A stretch of DNA of 64,000 nucleotides, from NCBI GenBank assembly GCA_027625915.1, contig JANTQA010000023.1, positions 20,460,001 through 20,524,000 on the forward strand. The letters run 5' to 3'. The notes beneath the pieces were generated by a model that saw only the letters and a list, made by a program, of their open reading frames with translations, did no database searches and was not told the origin of the DNA. The first letter of the stretch is position 1; each line of letters opens with the position of its first letter. The position numbers and the translations under genes are program-made. Positions 24,158 through 33,845 of this stretch are shown piece by piece. This DNA is from Anaeramoeba flamelloides. Lineage: Eukaryota > Metamonada > Anaeramoebidae.

Positions 24158-25377
24158 TAACATATTTATTATTTATAATAATTACAAAATAATAAACAAA
24201 AATAATATAGCAAATACAAAAAAGTGCAAAAAAAATATATCAAAAGTTTATAAAGCCAGGATCATTATTTGAAATTAATATTATTTCTGAAGAACGAAAA
24301 AAAATTATTAAGCAAATAGAGGAACAAGAATATAACCTTGTCATGTATGATGTTGCCCAAGAAGCTGTGTTCAAACATATGAAATTAAATTCATGGCAAC
24401 CATTTACGATCTCCAAAATTTATCAAAATTTATTAAACCATTTAAACAAAGATACAAATGTAATTTTTGATTTGGAAAAAAAAAGCTGTAAATTGGTTTT
24501 TTCGAAAATAAAAATAAAAAAAAATGCATTAAACGAAGAAAATGCATATTCCAAAAACATGCCTATACGTAAAAGTTATATAGTTGGGGAGGAACTAATG
24601 GTCTCATTAATGAATTTATTGAATACTTATTATTCCATTAGTTGTAATAAAATCAATATGAAGTCGATAGCGAAATCTATTCCATTCCAACGATTTATTA
24701 CGAACACTGCCGAATTGAAAAGGATCGATCTCCAAAATATAACCCACGAAGAAAAGATATGCTTTTTTTTGAATCTATATAACACATTAACTCTACACAG
24801 TTTTATTATAAACGGTGTACCTACAGATAAAGTAAGCATTGAGAGATTTATGAAAAATTCAATTTATAAAATAAATGATTATTATTTTTCTTTAAATGAC
24901 ATTTATCATGGAATCCTAAGAGCAAATTCAAACCAAAAGCATTCCGCTAAATATTTTAAAATTGACGACCCCAGGGCAGAATTGCAATTAACAGAAATTG
25001 ATCCTAGAATTCATTTTGCTTTAATTAATTACATGTTCCCCTCTTTAGTATATATATATCATTTCAAAAATTTTAATCCAATTTTACAACAAGCTACACA
25101 AAAAATGTTAAATCCTCTACTAAGATTTAATCAAAAGAAAATTTTTTTGCCAAAGTTGTTTCAAATTTATGAAAAAGATTTTGGTGGTCAAGAGAATTTT
25201 TTTAATTGGATTTCTCAAAATTTAAACAATTCTTTTGAATTGCCACAAAATCTGAAAGATTTCAGTATAAAATATTCCTATAAAGCAACAATTGAACCCA
25301 TATTGTTTTTTGATTTAAAAAGAACTTTATCAAGAAAATTCTTGTTTGAATCAAAATTAAAAAAAATAAAGAAATAA
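17778..25377 (+). CDS. RGS-domain and DUF547 protein, two exons split by a 4.46 kb intron
   Basis: Exon 1 is 17778-19754, exon 2 is 24211-25377, both phase 0, giving about 1047 residues. The first exon ends inside an RGS domain (from about residue 615: AIDYFKEFLCEELNQENIMF ... VKLFKQTCRSQK). The second resumes it exactly: AKKIYQKFIKPGSLFEINI, then YDVAQEAVFKHMKLNSWQPF and IYQNLL, ending near residue 736. RGS domains accelerate GTP hydrolysis by G-alpha proteins at the membrane. A DUF547 domain follows (about 833-943: KICFFLNLYNTLTLHSFIIN); its function is unknown. N-terminal to these are a strongly basic tail (1-30), coiled coils (about 55-120 and 215-345), a poly-Asn tract (about 160-200) and a Thr/Gly/Asn repeat (about 410-435). 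Donor GTTCGT at 19755, acceptor AATATAG at 24210. A TTG lies just upstream in frame, but the ATG at 17778 is the likely start. Alternative: insertion has broken the gene, but the in-phase join argues for splicing. Confidence 0.85.
20079..20255. mobile_element. TTAA-flanked MITE, family 2, copy a
   Basis: Flanked by TTAA at 20075-20078 and 20256-20259. Left end GGGACTAATCTCTATTAATT, right end complement GAGATTAGTCTCTATTTTTT, with further sub-terminal arms TTAATAGAGATTGAG and an internal palindrome around CTAGAGAAGGAATCCTTATCTAG. Copies at 47410-47572 and 59291-59460. TTAA duplication suggests piggyBac-like mobilisation; some other superfamilies with TTA/TTAA targets cannot be excluded. Confidence 0.75.
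20280..20400. repeat. Hairpin module array
   Basis: A-type hairpin at 20293-20361 (GTTTTCCAGAATTTAAAAGA pairing with CGTTTGAATTCTGGAAAAC), then the segment ATGCACTCTGCGGCACTTAA matching the links at 15331 and 31490. Directly abuts the 3' end of the reverse LINE copy B, mirroring the array after copy C. Confidence 0.65.
20400..22210 (-). mobile_element. LINE copy B (reverse), left arm of a large inverted repeat
   Basis: Read on the minus strand it gives NQFGF near the N-side of the RT, then ENIYIVKIDIQTCFDPFHY (RT domain, with the Asp of the F-D-like motif), GIGVYRGDTLSHLLF (the QGDPLSP block, altered) and a decayed A-D-D region, then the shared 3' segment ending at TAGTGGGTAATAA-complement near 20455. 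Compared with copy A and C it contains a hairpin cluster at about 20775-21115. Many stops; non-functional. Confidence 0.7.
20775..21115. repeat. Modular hairpin array inside LINE copy B
   Basis: Contains a C-type palindrome (GAGTTTTCTGTTTATTTGTA pairing with TACAAATTAAGCAGAAAACC), an A-type hairpin at 20897-20966 (CTTTTCCAGAATTTAAAAGA pairing with TCTTTTAAATTCTGGAAAAC) and B-type arms near 21066-21104. It sits at the same LINE position, next to AATGTCGTTAGG, as the array in copy A; copy C lacks it. Confidence 0.65.
22370..23650 (+). mobile_element. LINE copy C (forward), right arm of a large inverted repeat
   Basis: The frame at 22378-22776 carries RT blocks ENIYTVTIDIQTCFDSCHYS (the aspartate-containing catalytic block A), a degraded QGDPLSP block and LSDDLILFMKG (the Y/F-A-D-D block with Asp-Asp kept). 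Downstream are CAGCCAACGCTCTCCTTGTA near 23058 and the 3' end AGTGGGTAATAGACG near 23601. Arms of copy B and C are complementary over most of about 1.2 kb with a centre near 22290. The RT frame is interrupted by further stops. Type: non-LTR retrotransposon; clade not resolved. Confidence 0.75.
23655..23875. repeat. Hairpin module array after LINE copy C
   Basis: Link GTTCCTTAGGGTGCCTAGG, a B-type palindrome (GGTTTTTTTTAATTTTAGAA with TTAAAAAAAAAGC), an A-type hairpin at 23709-23778 (GTTTTCCGGAATTCAAAAGA with TCTTTTAAATTCTGGAAAAC) and another B-type palindrome at 23790-23870. Confidence 0.65.
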
Positions 25378-25745
25378 AGAGTATATCTTGAGATATATAA
25401 ATATTATTAAGATAATATTTATTTTGAATTATTTATACTCTTTTTAAATTTTGGATTTTTGTTCATATCTTTTTTTTTTTTTTCAAATAAAAAATTGGAT
25501 ACCCATATTAAGATATAGATAGATAACATGAGAAAGTTTTTTGTTGGAAAAAAAAATGGAAAAAATGAATAATTTTAATAAAAAGGGGGTTTCTTTTATA
25601 TTTGTGATAGTTCTTTTATGTTAATAAAGAAAATCTTGAATATTTGTAATTACAATCTCTTTTTTTATTTTGTTTATATTTTCAAAGATAAAACATTAAC
25701 ATATACTATGTTAAAAAATACAAAAATTTCTTGTATTTCAAAACG
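25378..25745. other. 3' flank of the RGS-DUF547 gene
   Basis: AT-rich DNA with T runs (25469-25483) that probably holds the gene's 3' end and polyadenylation signals (several AATAAA-like hexamers), but none can be singled out. No other gene seen. Confidence 0.4.
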
Positions 25746-25749
25746 AACT

Positions 25750-26290
25750 AAACTAGATTCCAAAAATTTGGACACAGTTTAAACAGTGGAAAGAACATCA
25801 TTACTGCACTTATTATCAAATTGGAAAAAATTTTGATTTTACAAACAATTTCATTTTTGTTCTGTATTGTTTTGTTTTCATTTCCTTTTTTACAGCAACT
25901 TAATCTGTTTCTTTAGATCTCGAAAATTTTTTTCAATAGTTGATAGAAGCTTAGTGTTGAGTTTGTTAAATTGGAAAATCACATACAATTGGTAGATGGT
26001 ATCTTAACATTTGATCAATCCACAATTGTTGGTGAAATTTCAACAAATTTACCAATACATTTTTTGTTCCACTCGTTTCATTATTTTGGGCACACCTGTT
26101 TTTATTTTTGAGTTTTATATTTTTTTCTTTTATTTGGGTTAACATGATTACTTATTATAAAACATTAATACTAGGGTCACTTAAATGTGGTTTTATATTT
26201 TGTTTGGAAAAATACAATAAATTGGGTTGTTTTTTTTTGCCTATTTTTGATTTTAGGTGTGTCCAAATTTTTGGAACGGGGTTTATAACT
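25750..26290. mobile_element. Tc1-like element remnant with inverted ends
   Basis: The left end TTCCAAAAATTTGGACAC at about 25758 is the complement of the right end GTGTCCAAATTTTTGGAA at about 26259. The interior segment ending in CCAATACATTTTTTGTTCCA (26053) recurs in reverse at 39100-39135 and again at 40440. Ends of this form, with GGACAC-type motifs, are common among Tc1-like transposons. On the minus strand a short open stretch near 25900-25965 (FNKLNTKLLSTIEKNFRDLK) may be what is left of a transposase. Confidence 0.5.
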
Positions 26291-27735
26291 TTCCGCATAT
26301 ATGTTGTATTGTTATATATTTAAAACAGTTACAATTCCTTGTTTTTTTCATAGTGATTCTTTTGTATTAATAAACACTCATGATTTTTTTTTATTTATCA
26401 ACTATTTTGATAAGTGAAATTTTTTCCAAAATTGTCGTTTTGAAAATTTTTTTGTAACAACTATTTCAAAAAAATAAATGTAAAAAATTTGTTTATTATA
26501 TGCCCCTACAACACAAAAAACACTAAAAATGGAAAACTGATCAAATACCTTCCATTAAAAAAATTAAAAAAACTAAATGAAAAAATAAAAATAAATATTG
26601 TTTCAATTTAACTTTTTCTTGTAAACATTTTTTGCCAAAATGAGTGAATACAAACTTGAAATAATGTATATTTTTAGATACCCTATCTTGTTTTGACCCA
26701 TTTACAAAAATAAAAGCTAAATCATGGGAATTATAGTTTCCAAAAAGGAACTAATTTGATCTTCAAATGTTTTTTTTTATTTTTAAATGTTAAAATAAAA
26801 AAAAAAAGTTAAAACAAAAACATAAACTCTCTGGAAAAAGATTCTAATTTAATACATTAACTTATTCTTTGATTTCAAAATTTTTTCAACCCCGATTTTT
26901 CAAAAAAAATTAAAAAAGTACAATAAAATTTCAAAAAATATTTTCTATATTCAAATATTGAGAGTGTTTTTATTCTAAAAAAAATTATCCAAGTGGTTAA
27001 TTGAATTAAGTTATAAGTTATATTTCAAAAAATATCAATCAGAAAAATATAGTGCTTAATTTTATTAAGGAAATATTATATGGATTTCAATAATTAGTTT
27101 TTATATTTTCAAATATTCTAGAGACGCTAAATAAACTCTGATAAATTTTTGTTGAAGTTTTCATAATTTGGTATTATAACGATAGAATTAGAAGGGTTAT
27201 CTGTTAGAATAAGTGTATTTTTATTACAATTTATACGTTTTTTGTTGGAAATATATTTTTTTCGAAAAGTGTTATCTAATAGTAACCACTACATTTTCAC
27301 TTTTTTTGAAACTGAAAAATCTATAAATTGGTTAAGCCAAACAAAAAAAAAAAAAAAATGATTTTCCAAAAAATCTCTGTAATAACTAGATAATTTATTC
27401 AAAGAAAAAATTGAAAGAAAGGAAATATTTAAACTTTTCAAATGTTTTTAAACTCAAAAAATCACTTGATTACAGAAAAATAAAAAAAAAAAAATTCAAA
27501 TTATATGGAATATAAACTTTATCAAGTGAATCATATGGAAAAAAATAGATGAAAATTCAAAAATATAATTCACCTCTATTTAAGATAAAATAAAAGATTT
27601 TTTATTCTCTAATTGTGAATTTTTAATGATCAAGTACTAAACTTTTTTATGTTTTTAATTTTGCCATTTTTTAAAATAATAATATCTTATTTTTTTTTAA
27701 TTATTTGCTATCCGAATTTACTGGACAAATTGTAG
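26291..27735. other. AT-rich intergenic DNA
   Basis: Nothing I can support: no domain-like frame, no paired ends. Several homopolymer runs. Confidence 0.45.
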
Positions 27736-27739
27736 AAAC

Positions 27740-28290
27740 TTTTAAAGGAATCTTTTCAAGTAGTTACTTACTAATTCTGGAGAAATTGAAACACGATAAT
27801 ATGAATAATTTGGAAATAATAATGAAAACATAGAAAATAATTTTCCTGAAAAAAAAATCGAGATCAAAAGAGAAAAAAGAATTAGCAACAACTAAATAAT
27901 GAAGCCCCCAAATAACATTCATGATCAAATAGGAAACCAAATTAAATTAATCAAAGAAATCCTGATAGTTATTTTGGGTATTCTTAATGAGAGATATTAT
28001 TGAGTTTTTTTTTCATTTTTTATCAATTTTTTACCATAAGCCCTTTTTGATTTTCTTTTTTTCTTTTTAAATAACTTGTATTTTTTTTTACCTTCTTCTT
28101 TTTTTCTTTTTAACTTTTCAAATTATAAAGATAATTTTGATGTGTGTCTTTCTTCAATAATCGTTGATTCTCTGATTTTGTACTTCAATTACCTTTTAGA
28201 AATATTACAAAAGTCTCAGGGCGCTATGAGTGTATTTTTACACTTCTTTAATAATAATATTTTTATTTTTAGATAAACAGAATTTTAAGA
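27740..28290 (+). repeat. Dispersed repeat R5, copy 2
   Basis: Second copy of the element inserted in LINE copy A (13985-14525): CAAGTAGTTACTTACTAATT, ACAACTAAATAATGAAG, AACATTCATGATCAAATA, GGGTATTCTTAATGAGAGAT and the TTTTTTACCATAAGCCCTTT tail, in the same order. The open frame at 28076 lies inside it and is not conserved. Confidence 0.6.
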
Positions 28291-29184
28291 AAGCAAAATT
28301 AAAATTATTTTTGCCTATTATAAACTTGTTTTCCAAATTCTTTTTTTTTAGATATTATTGCCGAACGAGGCACAAACAAATAATATTGTTGTAAAGATCA
28401 AATAAAAATTATTGAATTGAAAAATCGAAAAAAAAACTCTGAAAATTTTAAACTCAAAGTGAAAAAAATAGGGTTTAAAAAAGTTTGAAATTCTTCTTGA
28501 GAAATATAAATAAATTGGATTGGTATCTTTGATCTTAGCAGAATTAATATTCCAAGCTAATTGTAAAAAAACAAAATAATAATAAAATTTGCTTTTTATT
28601 TTTTAAACACAGCTGAATTAGATGAACTAGCGTAAAACTGGAATTAAAATTCATTTCAAACATTCTTTAGAAATATAAAGTAATTCGTTTCTTAAGAATT
28701 TTTATAAAAAATGTATTTCTTTTTCATTAAATAATTAAAATTAAAATTGTGGAATAATGAAGAAGTTAATTATAACTAATATTACATATAAGATCAAGAA
28801 ATAAATAATTTTTTTTTATTTTTCTTATTCAATTTTTTATTTATTTTGATTTCCATTTTTAGTTGATCTGGAAATATATTATACTCGGATATATCCCACT
28901 TCTATTTTTTTATTAAAAAATTAATGTATTTAATTTAAGAGATTATTTTAATAATTCAGTTTCAAATACACCAAGACACTGAAAAGTAGTAAAATATAAC
29001 CCCACCAGTACACCTCCCCCGGATTACAATTCAATTAATTTCAACTACTGTTTTTACCAAACTTCTATTTAAAAATTCTTTTCAAAAAATTTCAGAGGTG
29101 TTTTCGAAAAATTTTATAAGTAATAAATCAAAAAGATAAATCAACTTCAAAAAATAAAAGTCAAATAAAGTAAAAATATTTTAA
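28291..29184. other. AT-rich intergenic DNA, 3' side of the coiled-coil gene
   Basis: No gene seen. A short GC-richer patch, CCACCAGTACACCTCCCCCG near 29004, is unusual for this background but not codon-like. Confidence 0.4.
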
Positions 29185-30447
29185 TTATACAATTATTAAC
29201 TGTTTTGCAAGTGAATTAACAAATGATAAATTCGAGAATTTTTTTTGATTTGTTAAATTTGATTCTTTTTCTTTATTGTTTGTATGAGTATCTACTTCTT
29301 GTTCTTTTTCCATATCTACTTTGTTTTCATTTTCTTTTTCATTTTCATTTTCTTTTTCCTTTTCCTTTTCCTTTTCTTTTTCTTTTTCTTTTTCGTTTAC
29401 TTTTTCTTTTTCATTTTCATTTTCTGTTTGATTGATTTTTTCTTGTTCTCCATCAAATTTTGAATTTTGTGTTTTTTCAAGTAATTTTTGAAAATTTGTA
29501 ATGCTTTTTCGCAGGGTAATCAAGTTCTTTTTATATTTATGATTCAGAGAAAGAATTTTACGTTTTATTCCCTTTTCGGATTGTACATTTTCTAAAATCA
29601 TAACCATTTGCTTTTCTAATTGGCTATACCTTAATTGATTTTTTTTTCTTTCATTAAGTAGTTCATAAGATAATCGTTTACAGGTTTCTTGCTTTTCAAA
29701 AAAAGATGTTTTATGTAAATTTAATATTTGATCCAATAAATATTTGACTTTTTTGTTTAATTGTTCTTTTATTTCATTTTCTTGAAATATTTCCATTATT
29801 TCTTCAATACCCTCAGCAAGATCTAAATGTGTTTCGTCTATTGTTCTTGATTCAGGATCATTAATTTTTTTTTTTTTGCTTGTTTGAGGATCTACTTTTA
29901 AATCTCTTTCTTGGCTATTTTCTTTCTTTTCCTCTTTCTCATTCTCTTTTCCTTTCACATTCTCTTCGACTATTTCTTTCACTTTTTCTGTTTCTGATAC
30001 TTTTTCTTTTTCTGTTTCTGTTTCTGTTTCTGTTTCTTTGCTTGTTTCTTTTTCTGTTTCTTTGCTTATTTCTGTTTCATTGTTCATTTCTGTTTCTTTA
30101 TTTGATTCTATTTCAGTTTCCTTCTCTTTTTCTTTTTTTGTCCTTATTTCCTTCTCTGTTTCTGTTTCTGTTTCTTTCTCTGTTTCTGTTTCTTGGGTTT
30201 TGTTTTCCCTTTTGGTTTTTTTTTTTCTTTTTATATTCTTTGTATTTGAATCTGAAAGTAATGGTTGTAATTTCAATAGTTCATTAACATCATTTTTATT
30301 AAAGAGTCTTCCCATACTTGGAGATGTAAGAATTTTTTTCGCTTTTAAATTTGAATTTACACTATCGGTTAAATGCCCAGTTTTATAATTTTTTTGTTCA
30401 AAATCGGATAAAATTTGGTTATTATTGAACTTTCCGTTTTTTTCCAT
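29185..30447 (-). CDS. Glu/Lys/Thr-rich coiled-coil protein, function unknown
   Basis: Encodes 420 residues from an ATG at 30447 in one exon. Residues about 70-185 are a low-complexity tract of ETE, KEK and TETEKE repeats, residues about 210-335 look like a true coiled coil (for example FFEKQETCKRLSYELLNERK and QLEKQMVMILENVQSEKG), and about 345-395 are a second EKEKEKENENE tract. A short non-repetitive tail ends SLAKQLIIV. No enzyme motif, signal peptide or membrane segment. The repeats are coded by nearly pure TTTCTTTTTC-type DNA (plus strand), so slippage probably generated them. Likely a cytoplasmic structural or scaffold protein; I do not recognise a family. The length, non-repetitive termini and proper start make it a real gene rather than a simple-repeat artefact. 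Confidence 0.7.
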   Translation of the reverse strand: MEKNGKFNNNQILSDFEQKNYKTGHLTDSVNSNLKAKKILTSPSMGRLFNKNDVNELLKLQPLLSDSNTKNIKRKKKTKRENKTQETETEKETETETEKEIRTKKEKEKETEIESNKETEMNNETEISKETEKETSKETETETETEKEKVSETEKVKEIVEENVKGKENEKEEKKENSQERDLKVDPQTSKKKKINDPESRTIDETHLDLAEGIEEIMEIFQENEIKEQLNKKVKYLLDQILNLHKTSFFEKQETCKRLSYELLNERKKNQLRYSQLEKQMVMILENVQSEKGIKRKILSLNHKYKKNLITLRKSITNFQKLLEKTQNSKFDGEQEKINQTENENEKEKVNEKEKEKEKEKEKEKENENEKENENKVDMEKEQEVDTHTNNKEKESNLTNQKKFSNLSFVNSLAKQLIIV

Positions 30448-31100
30448 TTCTTGAGATGGCTTTTTAATGATCTTAATTAATATTTGAGAAAGTGTTATAG
30501 AACTAATTTCAAAAACTATCGAGAAAATAAAAATTATAATTTTTCATATAAAAAGAAATAAAGATAAATTATGAAAAAAAAAAAAAGAAAAAGAGAGAAA
30601 AAAGAAAAAATAAAAGATTTTAATAAATTTGTTGGTTTTGAAAACGTAAAAATAATTTAATTAATTCCAATATATTTTTTTGTTTTGAAAAAGAAGATTG
30701 AGTCTCTATTAATTTTTTTTTTAAAATATATTTATTTAATTCATTACACAGCGAGATGTTGAAAAAAGTTTTTGTAAAAATAATTAAACATTTACTAATT
30801 TTCCACTTTTTAATAACTTCACTTAGAATAAGTATTATTGGTTAATAAGAGATCTTTGATCAAAAAATTATTTTTCAATTATATTTTCCAATTTAAGTTG
30901 AAAAATCCAATTTTCCAATAAAGATTTTTTTCAAAATTAATAGTAAAAAATTGGATAATTGTTTTCTTTCTAGTTAAGTGATTATTTTATTATATTTTAA
31001 AAGCATATTAAATCGGATGAATATCTTTCAAATAGGGTATCAATTATTTGGACTATTAAATAATTATTTGTTATTTTAAATTGGAAAAAATATTTTTTTT
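30448..31100. other. Upstream region of the coiled-coil gene
   Basis: AT-rich, presumably holding the promoter of the minus-strand gene at 30447. A segment near 30700 (GAGTCTCTATTAATTTTTTT) resembles one end of family-2 MITEs but has no partner nearby. Confidence 0.4.
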
Positions 31101-31106
31101 TGATTT

Positions 31107-31650
31107 CGGTTAGGTTTTCTTGATTTTTCTGTTTATTTGTGAAAATCGATAAATTTTCGTTAGGTTTTTTTGAGTTTTCTATTTATTTAGAAAATCAATA
31201 GATTTTCGTTAGGTTTTTTTTACTTTTTGTAATAAACCGAAAATTTATTAAAATTTTACTGTTTATTTCAAAAAAGTAAAAAACCTAGAACACTTCATAA
31301 ATAAAATAGAAAACCTCAAAAAAACCTAGAACACTTAACTCGTAAAACAGAAAACCTCAGGAAAAGCGCTGTTAGGTTTTTTTTAATTTTAGAAATTAAA
31401 AAAAACCGCCATTAGCTATTCCAGAATTTAAAAGAATTGAGCAAAATCTTTGATTTTTCTCCAGTCTTTTGAATTCTGGAAAAGCTAGGCACTCTACGGC
31501 TCTTGACGGACACCTTTCGTTAAGTTTTCCAGGATTTAAAAGAATAGAGTAAAAAACTATGACACTTTCACTTGGTTTTCCAGAATTCAAAAGAATCGAG
31601 CAAAAATCCTTAGATTTTACTCGGTTCTTTTGAATCATGTAAAACATAGT
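31107..31650. repeat. Modular hairpin array, free-standing
   Basis: The densest cluster without a neighbouring LINE. It holds C-type arms (AGTTTTCTATTTATTTAGAA and AATAAAATAGAAAACCTCAA), B-type palindromes (TTAGGTTTTTTTTACTTTTT with AAAAAAGTAAAAAACCTAG), an A-type hairpin at 31417-31487 (CTATTCCAGAATTTAAAAGA with TCTTTTGAATTCTGGAAAAG) and two more A-type units at 31520-31560 and 31572-31645. The link GGCACTCTACGGCTCTTGAC lies at 31490. Confidence 0.7.
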
Positions 31651-32240
31651 ACATGGATTATTTAAAATTTGTATTTTTTTTTTACATGTATTTCAGTTTT
31701 TTAGATGAATAGAGTGGTGCTAAAGTCATTAGTTATTGAACGTTCAAGTAAAGATCACAAAGTTGAATTGAACTAAAATTTTTTGTCAAGTGATTTAAAT
31801 TTTGAACCCACAAAAACACATTACAATTTTTTTTCTTGATAAGAGACTTTTAAAAAAAAATGGTAGTACTGTTAACAACAATAAATATAATATCCTCAAG
31901 AATTTGAAGTTCTGGAATGTTGATTATTTTGTAAACAAACTTTATTGCTCTGGATAAAATGCTAATTAAAATATTATTTTTCTCTAACTCAAAATTTTCA
32001 ATTTAATTTTTTCATATTCGTAAAATGTAGAAGAATTATTTCATAATTTTCAAAATTTTTTTGATATATTAGATTTTCTAAGGGTAATTTCCTTAAGATA
32101 ACTGTTCTAGGAATTAATTTCGACTATGGAATTAAAAGTTAAGAATTATGACGCCTCAAAATCCCCTCTAAAATATTAAGTGTTTTTTAACAATTAGCCA
32201 TTAAGGGATTAGTCTCTACGGCAAAGAAGCCCATACTTTT
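31651..32240. other. AT-rich intergenic DNA
   Basis: No gene. Near 32203-32225 TTAAGGGATTAGTCTCTA looks like a single end of a family-2 (TTAA) MITE. Confidence 0.4.
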
Positions 32241-32244
32241 AAAA

Positions 32245-33845
32245 TATTGTTTTTGAAGGTAGATCATATTAGTGTTCTACATTGTTCAAAGGCCTCTAAA
32301 AATCGATTATTCAAAAAAAAATTTTTGATCTAATCAATTAAAAAAGATCCTTGTATTAGTAAAAAAATTCAAAGAATTTTAGAAAAATAATTTCAATTTC
32401 AGAGACAAAGTTAAAGTGTGGATTATCAATGTCAAGTCTTCTAAATTGAGAAACATCTACCATAAGAGTAGAGTCATAAAAGTTTAAATTTACTTTTTTA
32501 AAAAAGTAATTTTAACAAAAAAAATCTAACAAAATAGTTAATTTGTCAAATGTAAATTGTTACAAAAAAAAACACAAATATAATTAAATTGATTTGATTT
32601 GATTTTACACTAAAAGAAAACAATTTGTTTCGAGTCGAAGAAATTTAAGCATGTGGAAATATAAAATAAGAAAATGATTGTTTTTTTTTCTGAAATTTTT
32701 ATAATTGAGAATTCATTAAAACTTTTTTTTGTTAATTGCATTTTTTGCCATTGGGATTCTATAAATTTTTTTTTATTATTTCAATTTTTGTATTTGAGAT
32801 TATTTGGATTTTTTTTTTTTGTTATTTGAATTTTTGCCATTGAAAATCTTTGATTTTTTTTTTTAGAATTTCTTTTTGTCATTAGAGATATTGTGACATT
32901 TTTTTTTGTTGGTTTTTAAATTTTTGTTTCTGTGATTCAGTAAGATTTTTTTTTTTTTTTTAATATTTTCAAATAAAAGAAAGTGCAATTCCACATTATC
33001 ATTTTTAGTGGGTAGCTAATTCTTGAGTATAAAGGAATGACATGGTAAATGACTGGACCTAAGAGGAATTATTTCAATAAAATGGCAATATTTCAATTTT
33101 TTTTTTGATAACTAATTTGTTTACAATTTTTTTTTTATTGCAAAATCAATAGTTCCACTTGGTAAAAACTTGTTAATTTAATGTTATTGAAAGTGTGGGA
33201 ATGGGAAGAGAAAAAATATTGGTTTCTAATGGAATCTTATTATTCAAATACCAGTTGAAGATCAAAATGAATATTTTTGTTTTTCTCGATAAGTTCACAT
33301 CAGAATTTGAGTTTTTCAATTTTTTTGAAAATCTTTTGATTTTTTAGTTTTATTCAATCAGACGGATATCAACAATTCTTGTATGTATGTTATTTTACTT
33401 ATTTTTTATTTGTTCTTAAAAGGTTAATTATAAAAAATAATTGATATTTGAAAAAAAAATGTTTACCCCCTTTGACTGAAACAAAGTTTATATCGAAAAT
33501 ACAACTAGTTTCATTGGAAAAGTAACATACATAACCTCTCTTTATGTTAATGTGTTGATTATTGTTGAGTAAATCTTTGAAAAAACATATTTCTTAAAAA
33601 AAAGTTACTGATTTAAGTTTTAAATACTAATTTTTAAATATTTTCATAGTATTATTTTGAGTTACGTTCTCTAGATTTGGAAAAGGAATTATAAAATAAT
33701 TTCCAAAAAAAAATGTCAAATTTTAATTTTGATCCAAAGTTAAAAAATCAAATAATATATTGGATCAATAATATTCATAATAGATTTTTTTAGAGACCAC
33801 CTGAACCATGTAGAACACTAATATGATTTACCTTCAATTACAACA
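32245..33845. repeat. Inverted repeat arms around 1.6 kb of repeat DNA
   Basis: TTGAAGGTAGATCATATTAG ... GTGTTCTACATTGTTCA at 32257-32298 is the reverse complement of TGAACCATGTAGAACACTAA ... ATTTACCTTCAA at 33803-33838, and similarity continues outward on one side (CTCTAAAAA with TTTTTTAGAGA). The interior contains R3 copy 1 and AT-rich DNA with loosely repeated TTTGCCATT segments (32740-32850). Likely the ends of a foldback or decayed DNA transposon. Confidence 0.5.
33090..33560 (+). repeat. Dispersed repeat R3, copy 1
   Basis: Shares ordered blocks with 41160-41860 and, reversed, 62470-63110: GCAAAATCAATAGTTCCACT, a TTGAAAGTGTGGGAATGG block, GTTGAAGATCAAAATGAATA, AATAATTGATATTTGAAAAA and TTTGACTGAAACAAAGTTTA. 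No coding frame is conserved; family unknown. Confidence 0.55.

Larger units (their letters stand above)
19755..24210 (+). other. 4456-nt intron of the RGS-DUF547 gene, filled with transposons
   Basis: Bounded by GTTCGT and AATATAG and in phase 0 on both sides. In order it holds: plain AT-rich DNA; a TTAA-flanked MITE (20079-20255); a hairpin module (20280-20400); LINE copy B in reverse orientation (20400-22210) with a hairpin cluster inside; LINE copy C forward (22370-23650); a further hairpin array (23655-23875); an (AAT)n run (23908-23936); and an (AT)n run (24126-24149) near the acceptor. Other well-supported introns in this window are about 94-400 nt, so nearly all of this length is inserted mobile DNA. 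Confidence 0.75.

Noticed and set aside
29880-30388. Long plus-strand Phe/Leu/Ser-rich frames
   Set aside because: Complement of the Glu/Lys repeats in the minus-strand coiled-coil gene; they would form endless hydrophobic runs and have no sensible start.
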